A stretch of DNA of 64,000 nt from positions 97,550-161,549 of the forward strand of contig NZ_FPJW01000009.1 of NCBI RefSeq assembly GCF_900119735.1, read 5' to 3'. How positions within the stretch are numbered: position 1 is the stretch's first letter; the number at the start of each line of letters is the position of its first letter. Position numbers and translations under genes: made by a program. Positions 19,477 through 29,793 of the stretch are shown piece after piece. The notes under the pieces are model-generated. The model was not told where the DNA came from. It did no database searches and saw only the letters and a list, made by a program, of their open reading frames with translations. Source of the stretch: Marinospirillum alkaliphilum DSM 21637 (lineage in GTDB: Bacteria; Pseudomonadota; Gammaproteobacteria; Pseudomonadales; Halomonadaceae).

Positions 19477-20421
19477 GTGTCCAACTTGATGGTGTTTTCC
19501 GGTAATGCCAACCCGGAGCTGGGCCGCAAGGTCGTTGAATGTCTCGATATCCGCATGGGCGACGCCACAGTCGGTCAGTTCAGTGACGGTGAAATTGCCA
19601 TCGAGCTGAACGAAAATGTGCGCGGCAAGGATGTATTTGTCATCCAGTCCACCTGCGCACCCACCAACGACAACCTGATGGAGCTGATTCTGATGGTGGA
19701 CGCACTGCGTCGCGCTTCCGCCCATCGCATCACTGCAGTCATCCCCTACTTTGGTTATGCCCGACAGGATCGCCGCGTGCGCTCTGCCCGTGTGCCGATT
19801 TCTGCCAAGGTGATTGCTGACATGATGTGTGCTGCTGGTGTTAATCGTGTGATGACCATGGATCTGCATGCTGATCAGATTCAGGGCTTCTTCGATGTAC
19901 CAGTGGATAACATTTATGGCTCTCCAATCCTATTGGATGACATTGAGCGCCAGAATTATGAAGACATGGTGGTGGTTTCTCCAGACGTGGGTGGCGTGGT
20001 TCGTGCCCGTGCCATCGCCAAGGAACTGAATGACACCGACCTGGCCATCATCGACAAGCGTCGCCCACAAGCCAACCAGGCCCAGGTGATGCACATCATC
20101 GGTGATATCGAAGGCCGCACCTGTATTCTGGTGGATGACATGGTGGATACTGCCGGAACCCTGTGTAAAGCAGCAGAAGCCCTGAAAAACCGGGGTGCCA
20201 AACGCGTGGTGGCCTACTCCACTCACGCGGTATTGTCTGGTGCAGCCATCAATAACCTGTCCAAATCGGTACTGGACGAGCTGATTGTGACTGACACCAT
20301 TCCATTGAGCAAAGAAGCACTGGCTTGTGGCCGTATCCGCCAGTTGACCATTTCCGGGCTCCTTGCTGAAGCGGTACGCCGCGTCAGCAACGAAGAGTCC
20401 ATCAGTGCCATGTTCCGTTGA
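19477..20421 (+). CDS. prs: Ribose-phosphate pyrophosphokinase
   Basis: A 314-aa enzyme making PRPP from ribose 5-phosphate and ATP for purine, pyrimidine, His, Trp and NAD synthesis. I choose the GTG at 19477 ([16 protein letters not shown]) because AAGGTG lies just upstream and the family begins here; ATG 19489 is the alternative and the 24 upstream codons have no family similarity. Visible motifs are [20 protein letters not shown], the [10 protein letters not shown] flexible loop and the PRPP-binding [14 protein letters not shown] near residue 220. Length is normal. Confidence 0.96.
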   Translation: MSNLMVFSGNANPELGRKVVECLDIRMGDATVGQFSDGEIAIELNENVRGKDVFVIQSTCAPTNDNLMELILMVDALRRASAHRITAVIPYFGYARQDRRVRSARVPISAKVIADMMCAAGVNRVMTMDLHADQIQGFFDVPVDNIYGSPILLDDIERQNYEDMVVVSPDVGGVVRARAIAKELNDTDLAIIDKRRPQANQAQVMHIIGDIEGRTCILVDDMVDTAGTLCKAAEALKNRGAKRVVAYSTHAVLSGAAINNLSKSVLDELIVTDTIPLSKEALACGRIRQLTISGLLAEAVRRVSNEESISAMFR

Positions 20422-20479
20422 TCCCGGATCAACCAACAGCCACTGAAAAAAGACTTCCCAACCGGGAAAACGTGAAAAG

Positions 20480-20515
20480 CAGGTGCTCTGGTCGCGGACA
20501 CCTGTTCTTTCTTTT
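20480..20515 (+). terminator. Hairpin with T-rich tail between prs and rplY
   Basis: CAGGTG (20480-20485) pairs with CACCTG (20499-20504), with a GTC/GAC-rich loop and a following TTCTTTCTTTT tract. It may be a partial terminator after prs or a leader attenuator for rplY, whose start is 27 bases further on. Confidence 0.5.
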
Positions 20516-20541
20516 ATCAAGCAGTCCATGAGGACAAGTCA

Positions 20542-21150
20542 ATGACACAATTTACTTTTGAAGCCACTGTACGTAATGACCTGGGTAAAGGTGCGAGCCG
20601 CCGCCTGCGTCGTGAAAACAAGTACATTCCGGCAATCGTCTACGGTGGCGAAGCAGCCCCGCTGAGCATCGCTCTTGAGCAGCGTGAGTTCTACCGCGTT
20701 CTGGAACTGGAAGAAGCCATCTACACTTCCATCCTGAACCTGAACATCGACGGCAAGGCTCAGCAAGTCATCATGAAGGACATGCAGCGTCACCCCTTCA
20801 AGCCGGTGGTGATGCACATCGATTTCCAGCGTGTTGACAGCACTCACAAGGTCAGCGTTCATGTACCCCTGCACTTCCTGAACGAAGAAGCCTGTGTTGG
20901 CGTGAAGCAGCAAGGCGGCCAGATCCAGCACCTGCTGAATGACATCGAAGTTTCTGCCCTGCCGCAGGACCTGCCACAGTCTATCGACATTGACCTGAGC
21001 AACCTGGAAGTAGGCCAGACCATTCACCTGTCTGACCTGAAACTGCCAAAAGGCGCCAGCATTGTTGCCCTGGAACACGGTGGTGACACTGGTGTTGTCA
21101 GCGTTCACGCCAAGAAAGGCGGTGACAGCGCTGAAGAAACCGCTGAATAA
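20542..21150 (+). CDS. rplY: 50S ribosomal protein L25, long (CTC) form
   Basis: A 202-aa ribosomal protein binding 5S rRNA. Residues 1-92 are the L25 5S-binding domain (FEATVRNDLGKGASRRLRREN, then PFKPVVMHIDFQRVD). The remainder is the TL5/CTC beta domain (VPLHFLNEEACVGVKQQGG through VGQTIHLSDLKLPKG) found in the longer form of many bacteria. AGGA lies eight bases before the ATG. The Glu-rich tail is typical. It sits between prs and pth as in pseudomonads and is followed by a strong terminator. Confidence 0.97.
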   Translation: MTQFTFEATVRNDLGKGASRRLRRENKYIPAIVYGGEAAPLSIALEQREFYRVLELEEAIYTSILNLNIDGKAQQVIMKDMQRHPFKPVVMHIDFQRVDSTHKVSVHVPLHFLNEEACVGVKQQGGQIQHLLNDIEVSALPQDLPQSIDIDLSNLEVGQTIHLSDLKLPKGASIVALEHGGDTGVVSVHAKKGGDSAEETAE

Positions 21151-21176
21151 GCCATCCAGCTTAAAGCGGATTCAGA

Positions 21177-21209
21177 CCCAGGACACTCCCCCGAGTGGCC
21201 TGGGTTTTT
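21177..21209 (+). terminator. Rho-independent terminator after rplY
   Basis: CCCAGG (21177-21182) and CCTGGG (21199-21204) form the outer stem, CACTC/GAGTG the inner stem around a CCCC loop, followed by TTTTT. Confidence 0.88.
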
Positions 21210-21256
21210 CGCTTCTATTGATCTGATAACCGACCCGATCTGACGGACCAAGAGTC

Positions 21257-21841
21257 ATGACAGCATCCATCAAGCTCATCGTTGGCCTCGGCAACCCTGG
21301 CGCAGAGTATGCACGCACCCGTCACAACGCCGGTGCCTGGCTGGTTGAACAACTGGCACAACACACCGGCAGCAGTCTTAAACCAGGCAAGTTTCATGGC
21401 CTGCATGCACAGATCAATCTACACGGTCACCCGCTGCACCTGCTGATTCCAACCACCTACATGAATCGCAGTGGCCAGGCCATTGCAGCACTGGCCGGTT
21501 TTTACAAGATTGAACCAGAAGCCATTCTGGTGGCTCATGATGAACTGGATCTGGCACCGGGTACCGTACGCCTGAAAAAGGGTGGTGGTCATGGTGGGCA
21601 CAATGGTCTGCGCGACACCATCAGTGCACTGGGTAACAACCGTGAGTTTCATCGGCTGCGCATCGGTATTGGGCACCCCGGCAATGCCTCACAAGTGACC
21701 GGTTATGTACTGGGCAAAGCACCAGAAAATGAACAGCTAAGCATTAATGCTGCCCTGGATGAAACCGAGCGGTATCTCGACAAGATCCTGGCTGGCAACC
21801 TGACCGCAGCCATGAATCATCTGCATGCCTTCAAGGCCTGA
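21257..21841 (+). CDS. pth: Peptidyl-tRNA hydrolase
   Basis: A 194-aa esterase that recycles tRNA from peptidyl-tRNA dropped by ribosomes. It shows [20 protein letters not shown] near residues 9-28, with the catalytic His in [15 protein letters not shown] and [19 protein letters not shown] supply the conserved Asn and Asp, followed by GHNGLRD and RLRIGIGHP. Length is normal. It is preceded by the rplY terminator, so it probably has its own promoter in the short gap. Confidence 0.97.
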   Translation: MTASIKLIVGLGNPGAEYARTRHNAGAWLVEQLAQHTGSSLKPGKFHGLHAQINLHGHPLHLLIPTTYMNRSGQAIAALAGFYKIEPEAILVAHDELDLAPGTVRLKKGGGHGGHNGLRDTISALGNNREFHRLRIGIGHPGNASQVTGYVLGKAPENEQLSINAALDETERYLDKILAGNLTAAMNHLHAFKA

Positions 21842-21935
21842 CAGCCCCGGATAACACCAGAGCTTACAGCCGAGCCATTTTTCTTTAGAATGCCCACAAA
21901 CTTTTTCCACCTGTTTTCACGAAGGAACCAACCTC

Positions 21936-23030
21936 ATGGGTTTTAACTGCGGCATCGTCGGCCTGCCCAACGTCGGCAAATCCACCCTGTTCAACGCCCT
22001 GACCCAGTCTGGCATTGATGCAGAAAACTTCCCCTTCTGCACCATCGAACCCAATACCGGCATTGTGCCCATGCCCGACCCACGCCTGGATGTGTTAGCT
22101 GGCATCGTGAAACCGGAAAAGGTGATTCCAACCACCATGGAGTTTGTGGACATCGCCGGCCTGGTCGCCGGTGCCTCCAAGGGGGAAGGTCTGGGTAACA
22201 AGTTTCTGGCCAACATCCGTGAAACTCACGCCATTGCCCACGTGGTGCGTTGCTTTGAAGATGACAACGTGATTCACGTTGCCAACCGCGTGGATCCGCG
22301 AAACGACATCGAAATCATTAACATGGAACTGGCGCTGGCTGACCTGGATTCAGTGGAAAAAGGCATCCAGAAGCTGGGCCGACTGGCCAAGGGCGGTGAC
22401 AAAGAAGCCATTGCCCAGAAGGACATCCTTGAGCGCATTCTGCCTCATGTATCAGAAGGCAAACCCCTGCGCAGCTTCGGCCTGAACGAAGACGAGAAAA
22501 AACTGCTGAAAAGCTACGGTTTCCTGACCCTGAAACCCACCATGTACATTGCCAACGTCAATGAAGAAGGCTTTGAAAACAATCCACACCTGGATGTGGT
22601 GCGTGCTATTGCCGCCGAAGAAGAAGCCGTGGTGGTGCCGGTGTGCAACAAGATTGAAGCCGAAATTGCCGAGCTGGACGACCCGGAAGAAAAAGCCATG
22701 TTCCTGGACAGCATGGGCCTGGAAGAACCCGGCCTGAACCGGGTGATACGTGCCGGCTATGAACTGCTGGGGCTGCAAACCTACTTCACCGCCGGGGTGA
22801 AGGAAGTTCGCGCCTGGACCGTGAAAAAAGGAGCCACAGCACCCGAAGGTGCCGGTGTGATTCACACCGACTTCCAGAAGGGCTTCATTCGTGCCGAAGT
22901 GATTGCCTATGAAGACTTTGTACAGTTCAACGGTGAACAAGGCGCCAAAGAAGCCGGCAAGTGGCGCCTGGAAGGCAAGGACTACATCATCAAGGATGGC
23001 GATGTGATGCACTTCCGCTTTAACGTTTAA
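21936..23030 (+). CDS. ychF: Ribosome-associated ATPase YchF (Obg/TRAFAC family)
   Basis: A 364-aa P-loop NTPase that prefers ATP. Visible are the G1 loop [15 protein letters not shown] at residues ~9-23, the G3 region [20 protein letters not shown], and the altered G4 motif NKIE (instead of NKxD) that explains its ATP specificity. A coiled-coil segment and a C-terminal TGS domain ([18 protein letters not shown]) complete it. AAGGA precedes the ATG. It closes the prs-rplY-pth-ychF run. Confidence 0.97.
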   Translation: MGFNCGIVGLPNVGKSTLFNALTQSGIDAENFPFCTIEPNTGIVPMPDPRLDVLAGIVKPEKVIPTTMEFVDIAGLVAGASKGEGLGNKFLANIRETHAIAHVVRCFEDDNVIHVANRVDPRNDIEIINMELALADLDSVEKGIQKLGRLAKGGDKEAIAQKDILERILPHVSEGKPLRSFGLNEDEKKLLKSYGFLTLKPTMYIANVNEEGFENNPHLDVVRAIAAEEEAVVVPVCNKIEAEIAELDDPEEKAMFLDSMGLEEPGLNRVIRAGYELLGLQTYFTAGVKEVRAWTVKKGATAPEGAGVIHTDFQKGFIRAEVIAYEDFVQFNGEQGAKEAGKWRLEGKDYIIKDGDVMHFRFNV

Positions 23031-23061
23031 GCCACTGCATCCGGGTGTTTTGGCAACAGGC

Positions 23062-23090
23062 TTGACAGCTTCGGCTGTCAGGCCTAGAAT
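23062..23090 (+). promoter_or_regulatory. Sigma-70 promoter for tRNA-Met with embedded UUCG hairpin
   Basis: Perfect TTGACA at 23062-23067, exactly 17 bases, TAGAAT at 23085-23090, then a CCCGCCC discriminator. The -35 and spacer also form a perfect TGACAGC-TTCG-GCTGTCA stem-loop (23063-23080), so the same DNA may also act as a weak 3' end for ychF, although no T-tract follows. Confidence 0.85.
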
Positions 23091-23132
23091 CCCGCCCACT
23101 TTGCGCCGCCGCTGCGCAAGGATTTCCGAAAT

Positions 23133-23209
23133 GGCTATGTAGCTCAGTTGGTTAGAGCACATCACTCATAATGATGGGGTCCCCTGTTCGAGTCAGGGCA
23201 TAGCCACCA
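23133..23209 (+). tRNA. Elongator tRNA-Met (CAU)
   Basis: A 77-base tRNA with encoded CCA. The acceptor stem GGCTATG pairs with CATAGCC. The anticodon arm CATCA-CTCATAA-TGATG carries CAT, and the T arm CCCTG-TTCGAGT-CAGGG pairs perfectly. The body matches elongator Met tRNA rather than initiator (base-paired first position) or Ile2. Confidence 0.95.
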
Positions 23210-23358
23210 CGGCTTCCAGCAGCAGTCCGCAAGTGTCCAGTCAGTCCTGCCCGTCAGCAGTGTTTCGCGTTACAATCCCGGTCTTTCCAGCATCAATGGA
23301 ACCTCCGACAAACCTGTCGGTCTGAAAAACCACTGCAAACCCATTGGACCCCTTCGGC

Positions 23359-25230
23359 ATGCTCCAGATACCCGCCCGACTGCGCCACTCCCTGCTGCTT
23401 CTTCTGCTGTTTTTCACTTTTGCCAGCGCCCAGGCATCCAGCCTGTTTGACTCAGGTAACAGCAATCGCTTCAGCTCCTGGCTGAGCAACAGCAGTAACA
23501 GTCAGCCTCGTTTTTTACCGCCTGAACAAGCCTTTCAGGCACAGGCAAGGGTTGATGGCAGCCAGGTGTTTGTGCGCTGGCAGATCGAACCCGGCTATTA
23601 CCTCTACCGTGAACAACTGAACATTCAGTTACCGGAAAACACTGGCCTGACCCTAGTCCGCATTGACTTCCCACCCTCAGTCAGCCATGAAGATGATTAT
23701 TTTGGCAAAACCGAAGTTTATTACCAGCAGGTGGAACTGGCTGGCTTACTGAGCGGCGAAACCAGCCTTGCAGAACTGGAACTCACCCTTGCTTATCAAG
23801 GCTGTGCTGAAGCCGGACTTTGTTACCCACCACAACGCATTACCCGCACGGTCAGCCTGCAACAACTGGACACCAGCGCTGCACCACGCCTGCCGGAAGC
23901 CCCTCGTCAGATTGCCCCGCCACCCTCCAGCGGCAGCCGCCTGACACAGATTCTCAACTCGGGTGAAACCTGGCTGATCCTGGGGCTGTTTTTTGTGGCC
24001 GGTCTGGGCCTGACCTTCACGCCTTGTGTACTACCCATGCTGCCGATCCTCAGTGCCATCATCATTGGCAAGGGCGGGCAGAACGTCACACCCAGCAAAA
24101 CCCGCGGACTGTTACTTTCTTCTGCCTACGTCAGCGGCATGGCACTGACCTATGCCCTGCTGGGTGCAGTGATGGGGCTATTTGGTGCCGGGCTCAACCT
24201 GCAGGCAGCCTTGCAATCGCCCTGGTTGCTGGTGCCTTTTGCGCTGCTGTTTGTGCTGTTGGCACTGGCCTTGTTTGGCGCCTGGGAACTGCGCCTGCCG
24301 CGCTGGCTGGATGATCGTTTACAGCAACTGCAACAGCCGCGTGGCGGCACTTTAATGAATGTGGCTGGCATGGGTGCCTTGTCAACCCTGGTGGTTTCAC
24401 CCTGCCTGACAGCACCGCTGGCTGGTGCACTGGCCTTCATTGCCAGCACCGGCAATGCCGCCACAGGGGCCATGGCGCTGTTTGCGATGGGCTTGGGCAT
24501 GGGGGTGCCACTGATCCTGACCGGTACTTTTGGTGCTCACTGGCTGCCCAGAGCCGGTGCCTGGATGAACCAGGTCAAGGCTTTGTTTGGCCTGTTGATG
24601 CTGGTGGTGGCGGTGTGGCTGGTTGAACGCCTGCTGCCCGCATCACTATCCATGGCACTCTGGGGTCTGCTGGCACTGGGTAGCGGTGTGTTCATCGGCG
24701 GACTGAACTTCCGCGCTGCCGGTGGCTGGCAGAAACTTCGCCTCAGCGCCGGCCTGGCCCTGCTACTTTATGGCGCCAGCCTGTTGCTGGGTGCCCTGGC
24801 TGGCAACAGCAATCCACTGCAGCCACTGGCCGGAATTGGCAGTAAAAACCAGCCACAACTGCAACCTCTTGCGGATGTGCCGCGCATTCAGCAACTGGAT
24901 GAATTAAAAAGCCTGCTGGCCAGTTCCGAGCAGCCAGTACTGGTTGACCTGTATGCTGACTGGTGCATCTCCTGCAAGGTGATGGAAAGTCGGGTATTTC
25001 CCCGCAGCGACATCCAGCAGGAGCTACGTGGCATCAATCGTTACAAACTGGACCTGACGCGTATTTCACCGGAAGTGCGCAGCTGGCTGGACGAACACCA
25101 ACTATTTGGCCCCCCCACCCTGATGTTTTTTGTTCAGGGGCAGGAGTGGACAGATTGGCGACTGCAGGGAGAAGTCGGTGCCCGTGAACTCTTGCGTCAC
25201 CTGCAGGCCTTTAATCAGGCTCAGCACTGA
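23359..25230 (+). CDS. dsbD: Thiol:disulfide interchange protein DsbD
   Basis: A 623-aa inner-membrane reductase that passes electrons from cytoplasmic thioredoxin to periplasmic DsbC/DsbG-type and cytochrome-maturation partners. After a signal peptide (LLLLLLFFTFASAQA) comes the N-terminal immunoglobulin-like domain with its Cys pair in YQGCAEAGLCYPP. Eight transmembrane segments carry the reactive cysteines in LTFTPCVLPMLP and VVSPCLTAPLAG. The C-terminal thioredoxin domain has WCISC with Cys536 and Cys539. I use ATG 23359; a TTG five codons earlier is also possible and neither has a clear ribosome site. Complete by length and motifs. Confidence 0.95.
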   Translation: MLQIPARLRHSLLLLLLFFTFASAQASSLFDSGNSNRFSSWLSNSSNSQPRFLPPEQAFQAQARVDGSQVFVRWQIEPGYYLYREQLNIQLPENTGLTLVRIDFPPSVSHEDDYFGKTEVYYQQVELAGLLSGETSLAELELTLAYQGCAEAGLCYPPQRITRTVSLQQLDTSAAPRLPEAPRQIAPPPSSGSRLTQILNSGETWLILGLFFVAGLGLTFTPCVLPMLPILSAIIIGKGGQNVTPSKTRGLLLSSAYVSGMALTYALLGAVMGLFGAGLNLQAALQSPWLLVPFALLFVLLALALFGAWELRLPRWLDDRLQQLQQPRGGTLMNVAGMGALSTLVVSPCLTAPLAGALAFIASTGNAATGAMALFAMGLGMGVPLILTGTFGAHWLPRAGAWMNQVKALFGLLMLVVAVWLVERLLPASLSMALWGLLALGSGVFIGGLNFRAAGGWQKLRLSAGLALLLYGASLLLGALAGNSNPLQPLAGIGSKNQPQLQPLADVPRIQQLDELKSLLASSEQPVLVDLYADWCISCKVMESRVFPRSDIQQELRGINRYKLDLTRISPEVRSWLDEHQLFGPPTLMFFVQGQEWTDWRLQGEVGARELLRHLQAFNQAQH

Positions 25231-25471
25231 AGTCAGCAACATGACTTGCGGCCATTTTCTTAAAACGACCGTTTAAGATCGCAGAAAACAAAGATAAACA
25301 GACTAAAACTAGACAAGAAGTTCGACTTTAGGCAAACTTCACACCCGCTGCTGCCACTACAAGCTGTTGGCCGGTTTTTTACGAGTCAACATCGGCATTT
25401 TCGCCGCTTTTGTTTGCATTTTGATGGCACTTGCACCACCCTGAAACCTGACATTTTGCCTGAAGCCACTG

Positions 25472-25915
25472 ATGAAAAAAATCTTACTGTTGCAGGGTCC
25501 AAACCTGAATTTGCTGGGACAGCGTGAGCCGCACATTTACGGCCACGAAACCCTTGATGCAATTCATGCCAACCTGCAACTCCAGGCACTGGAACTGGGC
25601 ATTGAACTGCAATGTTTCCAGAGCAATGCCGAACATCAGTTGGTTGAACGGGTTCATCAGGCTTTTCGTGAACAGGTGGATTTCATCCTGATCAATCCGG
25701 CAGCCTTCACCCATACCAGTGTCGCCCTGCGCGATGCACTGGCCGGTGTGGCCATTCCCTTCATTGAAATTCATCTGTCGAATGTGCATGCGCGGGAAGC
25801 CTTCCGCCAGCACTCCTATTTTTCCGACCTGGCCGTTGGCGTGATCTGCGGCCTGGGTTCCCAGGGCTATAACCTGGCTCTACAGGCAGCAGACCGCCGC
25901 CTGAATGAACAATAA
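25472..25915 (+). CDS. aroQ: Type II 3-dehydroquinate dehydratase
   Basis: A 147-aa dodecameric shikimate-pathway enzyme. It shows [20 protein letters not shown] with the active-site Tyr, [32 protein letters not shown], and [18 protein letters not shown] with the catalytic His. The preceding 241 bases after dsbD hold no gene; an AT-rich stretch around 25270-25330 may contain the promoter of the aroQ-accB-accC set, but no clear hexamers stand out. The aroQ-accB-accC order is conserved in pseudomonads. Confidence 0.96.
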   Translation: MKKILLLQGPNLNLLGQREPHIYGHETLDAIHANLQLQALELGIELQCFQSNAEHQLVERVHQAFREQVDFILINPAAFTHTSVALRDALAGVAIPFIEIHLSNVHAREAFRQHSYFSDLAVGVICGLGSQGYNLALQAADRRLNEQ

Positions 25916-25952
25916 CGAACCACTCACTTACAACCATCTGTCAGAGAAAATC

Positions 25953-26405
25953 ATGGATATTCGTAAAGTCAAAAAACTCATCGAACTGCTGGAAGAGTCC
26001 AACATCAGCGAAATCGAGATCAAGGAAGGTGAAGAAGCGGTTCGCATCAGCCGTCACTCCACTACCGCAGCACCTGTTTACCAGACCTATGCTGCACCTG
26101 CTCCAGTTGCTGCTGCACCTGCTGCGGCCGCGGCCGCACCAGTTGCTGAAGCTGCTCCTGCTGCTGTCAGTGGTCACCAAGTCAAATCTCCGATGGTCGG
26201 TACTTTCTACCGCTCACCGGCTCCGGGCGCCAGCGCCTTTGTTGAAGTCGGCAAGGCAGTGAAAAAAGGTGACACCATCTGCATCGTTGAAGCGATGAAA
26301 ATGATGAACCAGATCGAAGCCGACAAGGATGGTGTGGTTGAAGCCATTCTGGTTGAAGACGGTCAGCCGGTTGAGTTTGATCAGCCTCTGATCCTGCTGG
26401 TGTAA
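25953..26405 (+). CDS. accB: Biotin carboxyl carrier protein of acetyl-CoA carboxylase
   Basis: A 150-aa carrier subunit. The start ATG 25953 gives the family opening [16 protein letters not shown]; the frame is open upstream into aroQ. Residues ~30-70 are an Ala/Pro-rich flexible linker. The biotinyl domain follows, with [12 protein letters not shown] holding the biotinylated Lys116. It is co-encoded with accC, and its biotin cofactor is made by the bio operon elsewhere in this window. Confidence 0.97.
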   Translation: MDIRKVKKLIELLEESNISEIEIKEGEEAVRISRHSTTAAPVYQTYAAPAPVAAAPAAAAAAPVAEAAPAAVSGHQVKSPMVGTFYRSPAPGASAFVEVGKAVKKGDTICIVEAMKMMNQIEADKDGVVEAILVEDGQPVEFDQPLILLV

Positions 26406-26465
26406 TCACCCGCTCTCCAACCACTTCAATGCTGCGGTGCTGCGGCACCGCCATGAGGGACAAGC

Positions 26466-27806
26466 ATGCTTGAGAAAGTTGTCATTGCCAACCGCGGCGA
26501 AATTGCTCTGCGCATCCTGCGCGCCTGCCGCGAACTGGGCATCAAAACGGTTGCCGTACACTCCAAGGCCGACCGGGATCTGATGCATGTTCGCCTTGCC
26601 GATGAAGCTGTATGCATTGGCCCGGCGGCATCGGCCCAGTCTTACCTGAACATCCCGGCACTGATTGCCGCCTGTGAAGTCACTGATGCCACCGCCATCC
26701 ACCCCGGTTATGGCTTTCTGGCAGAAAACGCTGACTTTGCCGAACAGGTGGAGCGCTCCGGTTTTGTTTTTATCGGCCCTAAAGCCGACACCATCCGCCT
26801 GATGGGCGACAAGGTTTCCGCCATTGCCGCCATGAAAAAAGCCGGTGTACCCACCGTTCCCGGTTCTGATGGCCCACTGCCGGATGATGGCGACAAGATT
26901 CTGGCCATTGCGCGTCGTATTGGTCTGCCAGTCATCATCAAGGCTGCTGCCGGTGGCGGTGGTCGCGGCATGCGCGTGGTACACACAGAAGGTGCACTGC
27001 TGAATGCCGTTCACGTGACCAAAACCGAAGCCAAAGCGGCTTTTGGTGATGGCACCGTGTACATGGAAAAATTCCTGGAAAATCCACGCCACGTGGAAGT
27101 TCAGGTACTGGCTGATGGTCAGGGCAACGCCGTACACCTTTATGATCGTGATTGCTCCCTGCAGCGTCGCCATCAGAAGGTGATCGAAGAGGCACCTGCC
27201 CCACTGCTGGATGAAGCTGCCCGCCGTGAAGTGCTGAAATCTTGTGTGGAAGCCTGTAAAACCATCAACTACCGTGGTGCCGGCACTTTTGAATTCCTCT
27301 ACGAGGATGGCCGTTTCTACTTCATCGAAATGAACACCCGTGTTCAGGTGGAGCACCCGGTGACTGAAATGGTGACCGGCGTGGACATTGTTAAAGAACA
27401 GCTGATGATTGCTTCCGGCCAGCCACTGCGTCTGCGCCAGGAAAACATCCAGATCATGGGTCATGCTTTTGAGTGCCGCATCAATGCTGAGGATCCGCGC
27501 ACCTTCATGCCATCACCCGGCAAGATCACCATGTTCCACGCCCCCGGTGGACTGGGTGTACGCATGGACTCCCACATTTACAGCGGTTATTCCGTGCCTC
27601 CACACTACGACTCACTGATCGGCAAGCTGATCACCTGGGGCGTGGATCGTGAAGCGGCCCTGACCCGTATGCGCGGCTCTCTGGATGAGCTGCTGGTGGA
27701 AGGCATCAAAACCAACACCGATCTGCACAAGGACCTGGTTCGTGACACCCACTTCCAGAAAGGTGGCGTCAACATCCATTATCTGGAAAAGAAACTCAGT
27801 CTCTGA
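26466..27806 (+). CDS. accC: Biotin carboxylase subunit of acetyl-CoA carboxylase
   Basis: A 446-aa ATP-grasp enzyme that carboxylates biotin on AccB in the first step of fatty-acid synthesis. It has the N-terminal [20 protein letters not shown] and [14 protein letters not shown]. The glycine-rich ATP loop is [14 protein letters not shown], then [19 protein letters not shown] and the catalytic [21 protein letters not shown] lies six bases before the ATG. Length is normal. Confidence 0.97.
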   Translation: MLEKVVIANRGEIALRILRACRELGIKTVAVHSKADRDLMHVRLADEAVCIGPAASAQSYLNIPALIAACEVTDATAIHPGYGFLAENADFAEQVERSGFVFIGPKADTIRLMGDKVSAIAAMKKAGVPTVPGSDGPLPDDGDKILAIARRIGLPVIIKAAAGGGGRGMRVVHTEGALLNAVHVTKTEAKAAFGDGTVYMEKFLENPRHVEVQVLADGQGNAVHLYDRDCSLQRRHQKVIEEAPAPLLDEAARREVLKSCVEACKTINYRGAGTFEFLYEDGRFYFIEMNTRVQVEHPVTEMVTGVDIVKEQLMIASGQPLRLRQENIQIMGHAFECRINAEDPRTFMPSPGKITMFHAPGGLGVRMDSHIYSGYSVPPHYDSLIGKLITWGVDREAALTRMRGSLDELLVEGIKTNTDLHKDLVRDTHFQKGGVNIHYLEKKLSL

Positions 27807-27819
27807 GTTCCACTCCATC

Positions 27820-27843
27820 GAGCCAAGGATGGCTCAAGTTTTT
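27820..27843 (+). terminator. Weak hairpin terminator after accC
   Basis: GAGCC (27820-27824) and GGCTC (27831-27835) form a five-pair stem followed by AAG and TTTTT. It is short, so read-through to prmA is likely. Confidence 0.45.
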
Positions 27844-27881
27844 AACTACCCCGCACTCTGAACTCTCCTGCTGGAATCTCT

Positions 27882-28781
27882 ATGTCCTGGCTGCAAATCA
27901 AGACCCTGATCCGTCCTGAACAAGCGGAGCAACTGGAAGACTGGCTGCTGGAAGCCGGTGCCTGTGCTATCACCCTGACAGACGCTGAAGACCAACCTGT
28001 GTTTGAGCCTATTCGCGGCACCACTCCGCTTTGGCAATCCACCCGATTAACCGGCCTGTACGATGGCAATCAGGATGTCGAGGCCATGTTGCAACAACTG
28101 CAGCAACAGTGGCAGGCACGCTGGCCGGAACAACCGGTTCCTGCATTGCAGATCGAGATACTGGAAGACAAGGACTGGGTGCGCGAATGGATGGACAGTT
28201 TTCATCCCATCCGTATGGGACAGCGCCTATGGGTGGTTCCCAGCTGGCATCAGCCACCTGAGCCCGAAGCTGTAAACCTGATTCTTGACCCTGGCCTGGC
28301 CTTTGGTACTGGCACCCATCCCACCACTGCCTTGTGTCTGGAATGGCTGGATGGCCTTGATCTGAAACACAAAACACTACTTGATTTTGGGTGTGGCTCT
28401 GGCATTCTCGGTATTGCCGGACTGTTGCTAGGTGCCGACCAGGCCTGGGGCATTGATATTGACCCACAGGCACTGCAGGCCAGCCAGCAGAATGCCGAAC
28501 GCAATGGTCTGAACCCGGCACGTTTTCCGGTTTATTTCCCGGAACACTGCCCCGAGCTGAGCTGTGATGTGTTAGTGGCCAATATTCTGGCCGGACCACT
28601 GATCAGCCTGGCTGCAACCCTCTCTGGTTATGTTCGCCCCGGTGGTTTACTGGCCTTGTCTGGTATTCTTTCCCACCAGGCCGAACAGGTCGCTGCGGCC
28701 TACCGCCCAGACTTTGATCTGGATGCCGTGACCGAGCGTGATGGCTGGGTGCGCATCACCGGGCGCCGTAGAGAGGACTGA
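27882..28781 (+). CDS. prmA: Ribosomal protein L11 methyltransferase
   Basis: A 299-aa enzyme that trimethylates ribosomal protein L11. The N-terminal substrate-recognition domain (about 1-60) is followed by [26 protein letters not shown]. The SAM-binding core has [40 protein letters not shown] and the NILAGPL catalytic-region motif. Its place after accC matches the pseudomonad order. Confidence 0.96.
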   Translation: MSWLQIKTLIRPEQAEQLEDWLLEAGACAITLTDAEDQPVFEPIRGTTPLWQSTRLTGLYDGNQDVEAMLQQLQQQWQARWPEQPVPALQIEILEDKDWVREWMDSFHPIRMGQRLWVVPSWHQPPEPEAVNLILDPGLAFGTGTHPTTALCLEWLDGLDLKHKTLLDFGCGSGILGIAGLLLGADQAWGIDIDPQALQASQQNAERNGLNPARFPVYFPEHCPELSCDVLVANILAGPLISLAATLSGYVRPGGLLALSGILSHQAEQVAAAYRPDFDLDAVTERDGWVRITGRRRED

Positions 28782-28807
28782 ATCCGATCATCAGGGACTT
28801 CTTGTGC

Positions 28808-29719
28808 ATGAGAGTGAACGATCAGGTAAAACAAACGCGCTGTCCCCACTGCAACAGTGTTTTTGAAGTCACTGAAGAAGAAATGCAGCAGGCTTTTGGA
28901 GCCGTTCGCTGTGGCGACTGCATGAAAATCTTCAATGCCGCTTACCACCTGATCAATACACCTCATGCCACCCCAGGGACAGATGAACATGATCACACGC
29001 TGGATGAAGACCAGCACGGCATCCCCACCCTGCACGAACACCCTGACAGCAACAACCCGCTGGATAAAATGGAAGACGCCGTACAAGCCCCTGCAATACC
29101 CGACGCAATTCATACGGCCGATACACTCCATACAACCGATACACAGCCCCCATCCAACACCCTTGATATGCACCACCCGCTGGATGAGTCGATCAACAGT
29201 GAATACACCAGCGGTCTGTCGACCATCGAAACCGATGAAATGCCCGATACAAACATCAGGGACTTTGATCCACTGGTTACCGACAGCCGCGAGTCAGGCG
29301 CACCAACTGCTGCCGCCCCTGAAACCAGCACCAAACAACGACGCCACCTACTGATTGCTGTGCTGTTGTTATTACCACTGATTGGGTTTGGCGCTTACTG
29401 GTTATCAGGCAGTCAGGGCAGCAGCAACCTGGGTTATGTCATCACCGAAATACGTGTTGCGCCGGCATCCAGCCCACAAAAAATGCAGGTTCACTTCCAG
29501 CTGGGTAATGCAGGCAATAACCCGTTGCCAGTTCCAGACCTCAACATTGAACTGCTTAATTTAAGCCTGCAGCCAGTGGCCAGTGAAGTGGTCGTAGCCA
29601 GTGACATCAGCCGTGAGCTGACAGTGCTGGCTCCTGGCAGCAGCCACGCCCTGCAGGTTAGCGTGAACCGTCCGGCAACCTTTGTGCAAACAGCACGCAT
29701 CCACCCGGTTTTACCCTGA
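28808..29719 (+). CDS. MJ0042-type zinc-ribbon protein with DUF3426 domain
   Basis: A 303-aa protein. The N-terminal zinc ribbon has Cys pairs RCPHC and RCGDC spaced 22 residues apart. A long acidic, Thr/Pro/His-rich linker (about 55-175) contains repeated short blocks such as HTADTLHTTDTQP. One transmembrane helix follows (LLIAVLLLLPLIGFGAYWL), then a C-terminal DUF3426 domain. The layout implies a cytoplasmic metal-binding head and periplasmic tail. The start is ATG 28808, with AGGGAC upstream, instead of the TTG two codons earlier. Such a gene commonly stands between prmA and dusB in pseudomonads; function unknown. Confidence 0.88.
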   Translation: MRVNDQVKQTRCPHCNSVFEVTEEEMQQAFGAVRCGDCMKIFNAAYHLINTPHATPGTDEHDHTLDEDQHGIPTLHEHPDSNNPLDKMEDAVQAPAIPDAIHTADTLHTTDTQPPSNTLDMHHPLDESINSEYTSGLSTIETDEMPDTNIRDFDPLVTDSRESGAPTAAAPETSTKQRRHLLIAVLLLLPLIGFGAYWLSGSQGSSNLGYVITEIRVAPASSPQKMQVHFQLGNAGNNPLPVPDLNIELLNLSLQPVASEVVVASDISRELTVLAPGSSHALQVSVNRPATFVQTARIHPVLP

Positions 29720-29793
29720 CCCAACCAGGCTGCATCAGGCTTTTAACCATCGGCTTCTCAGGGTAAGATAGCGCCCCCTGAAAAAAACCGACG

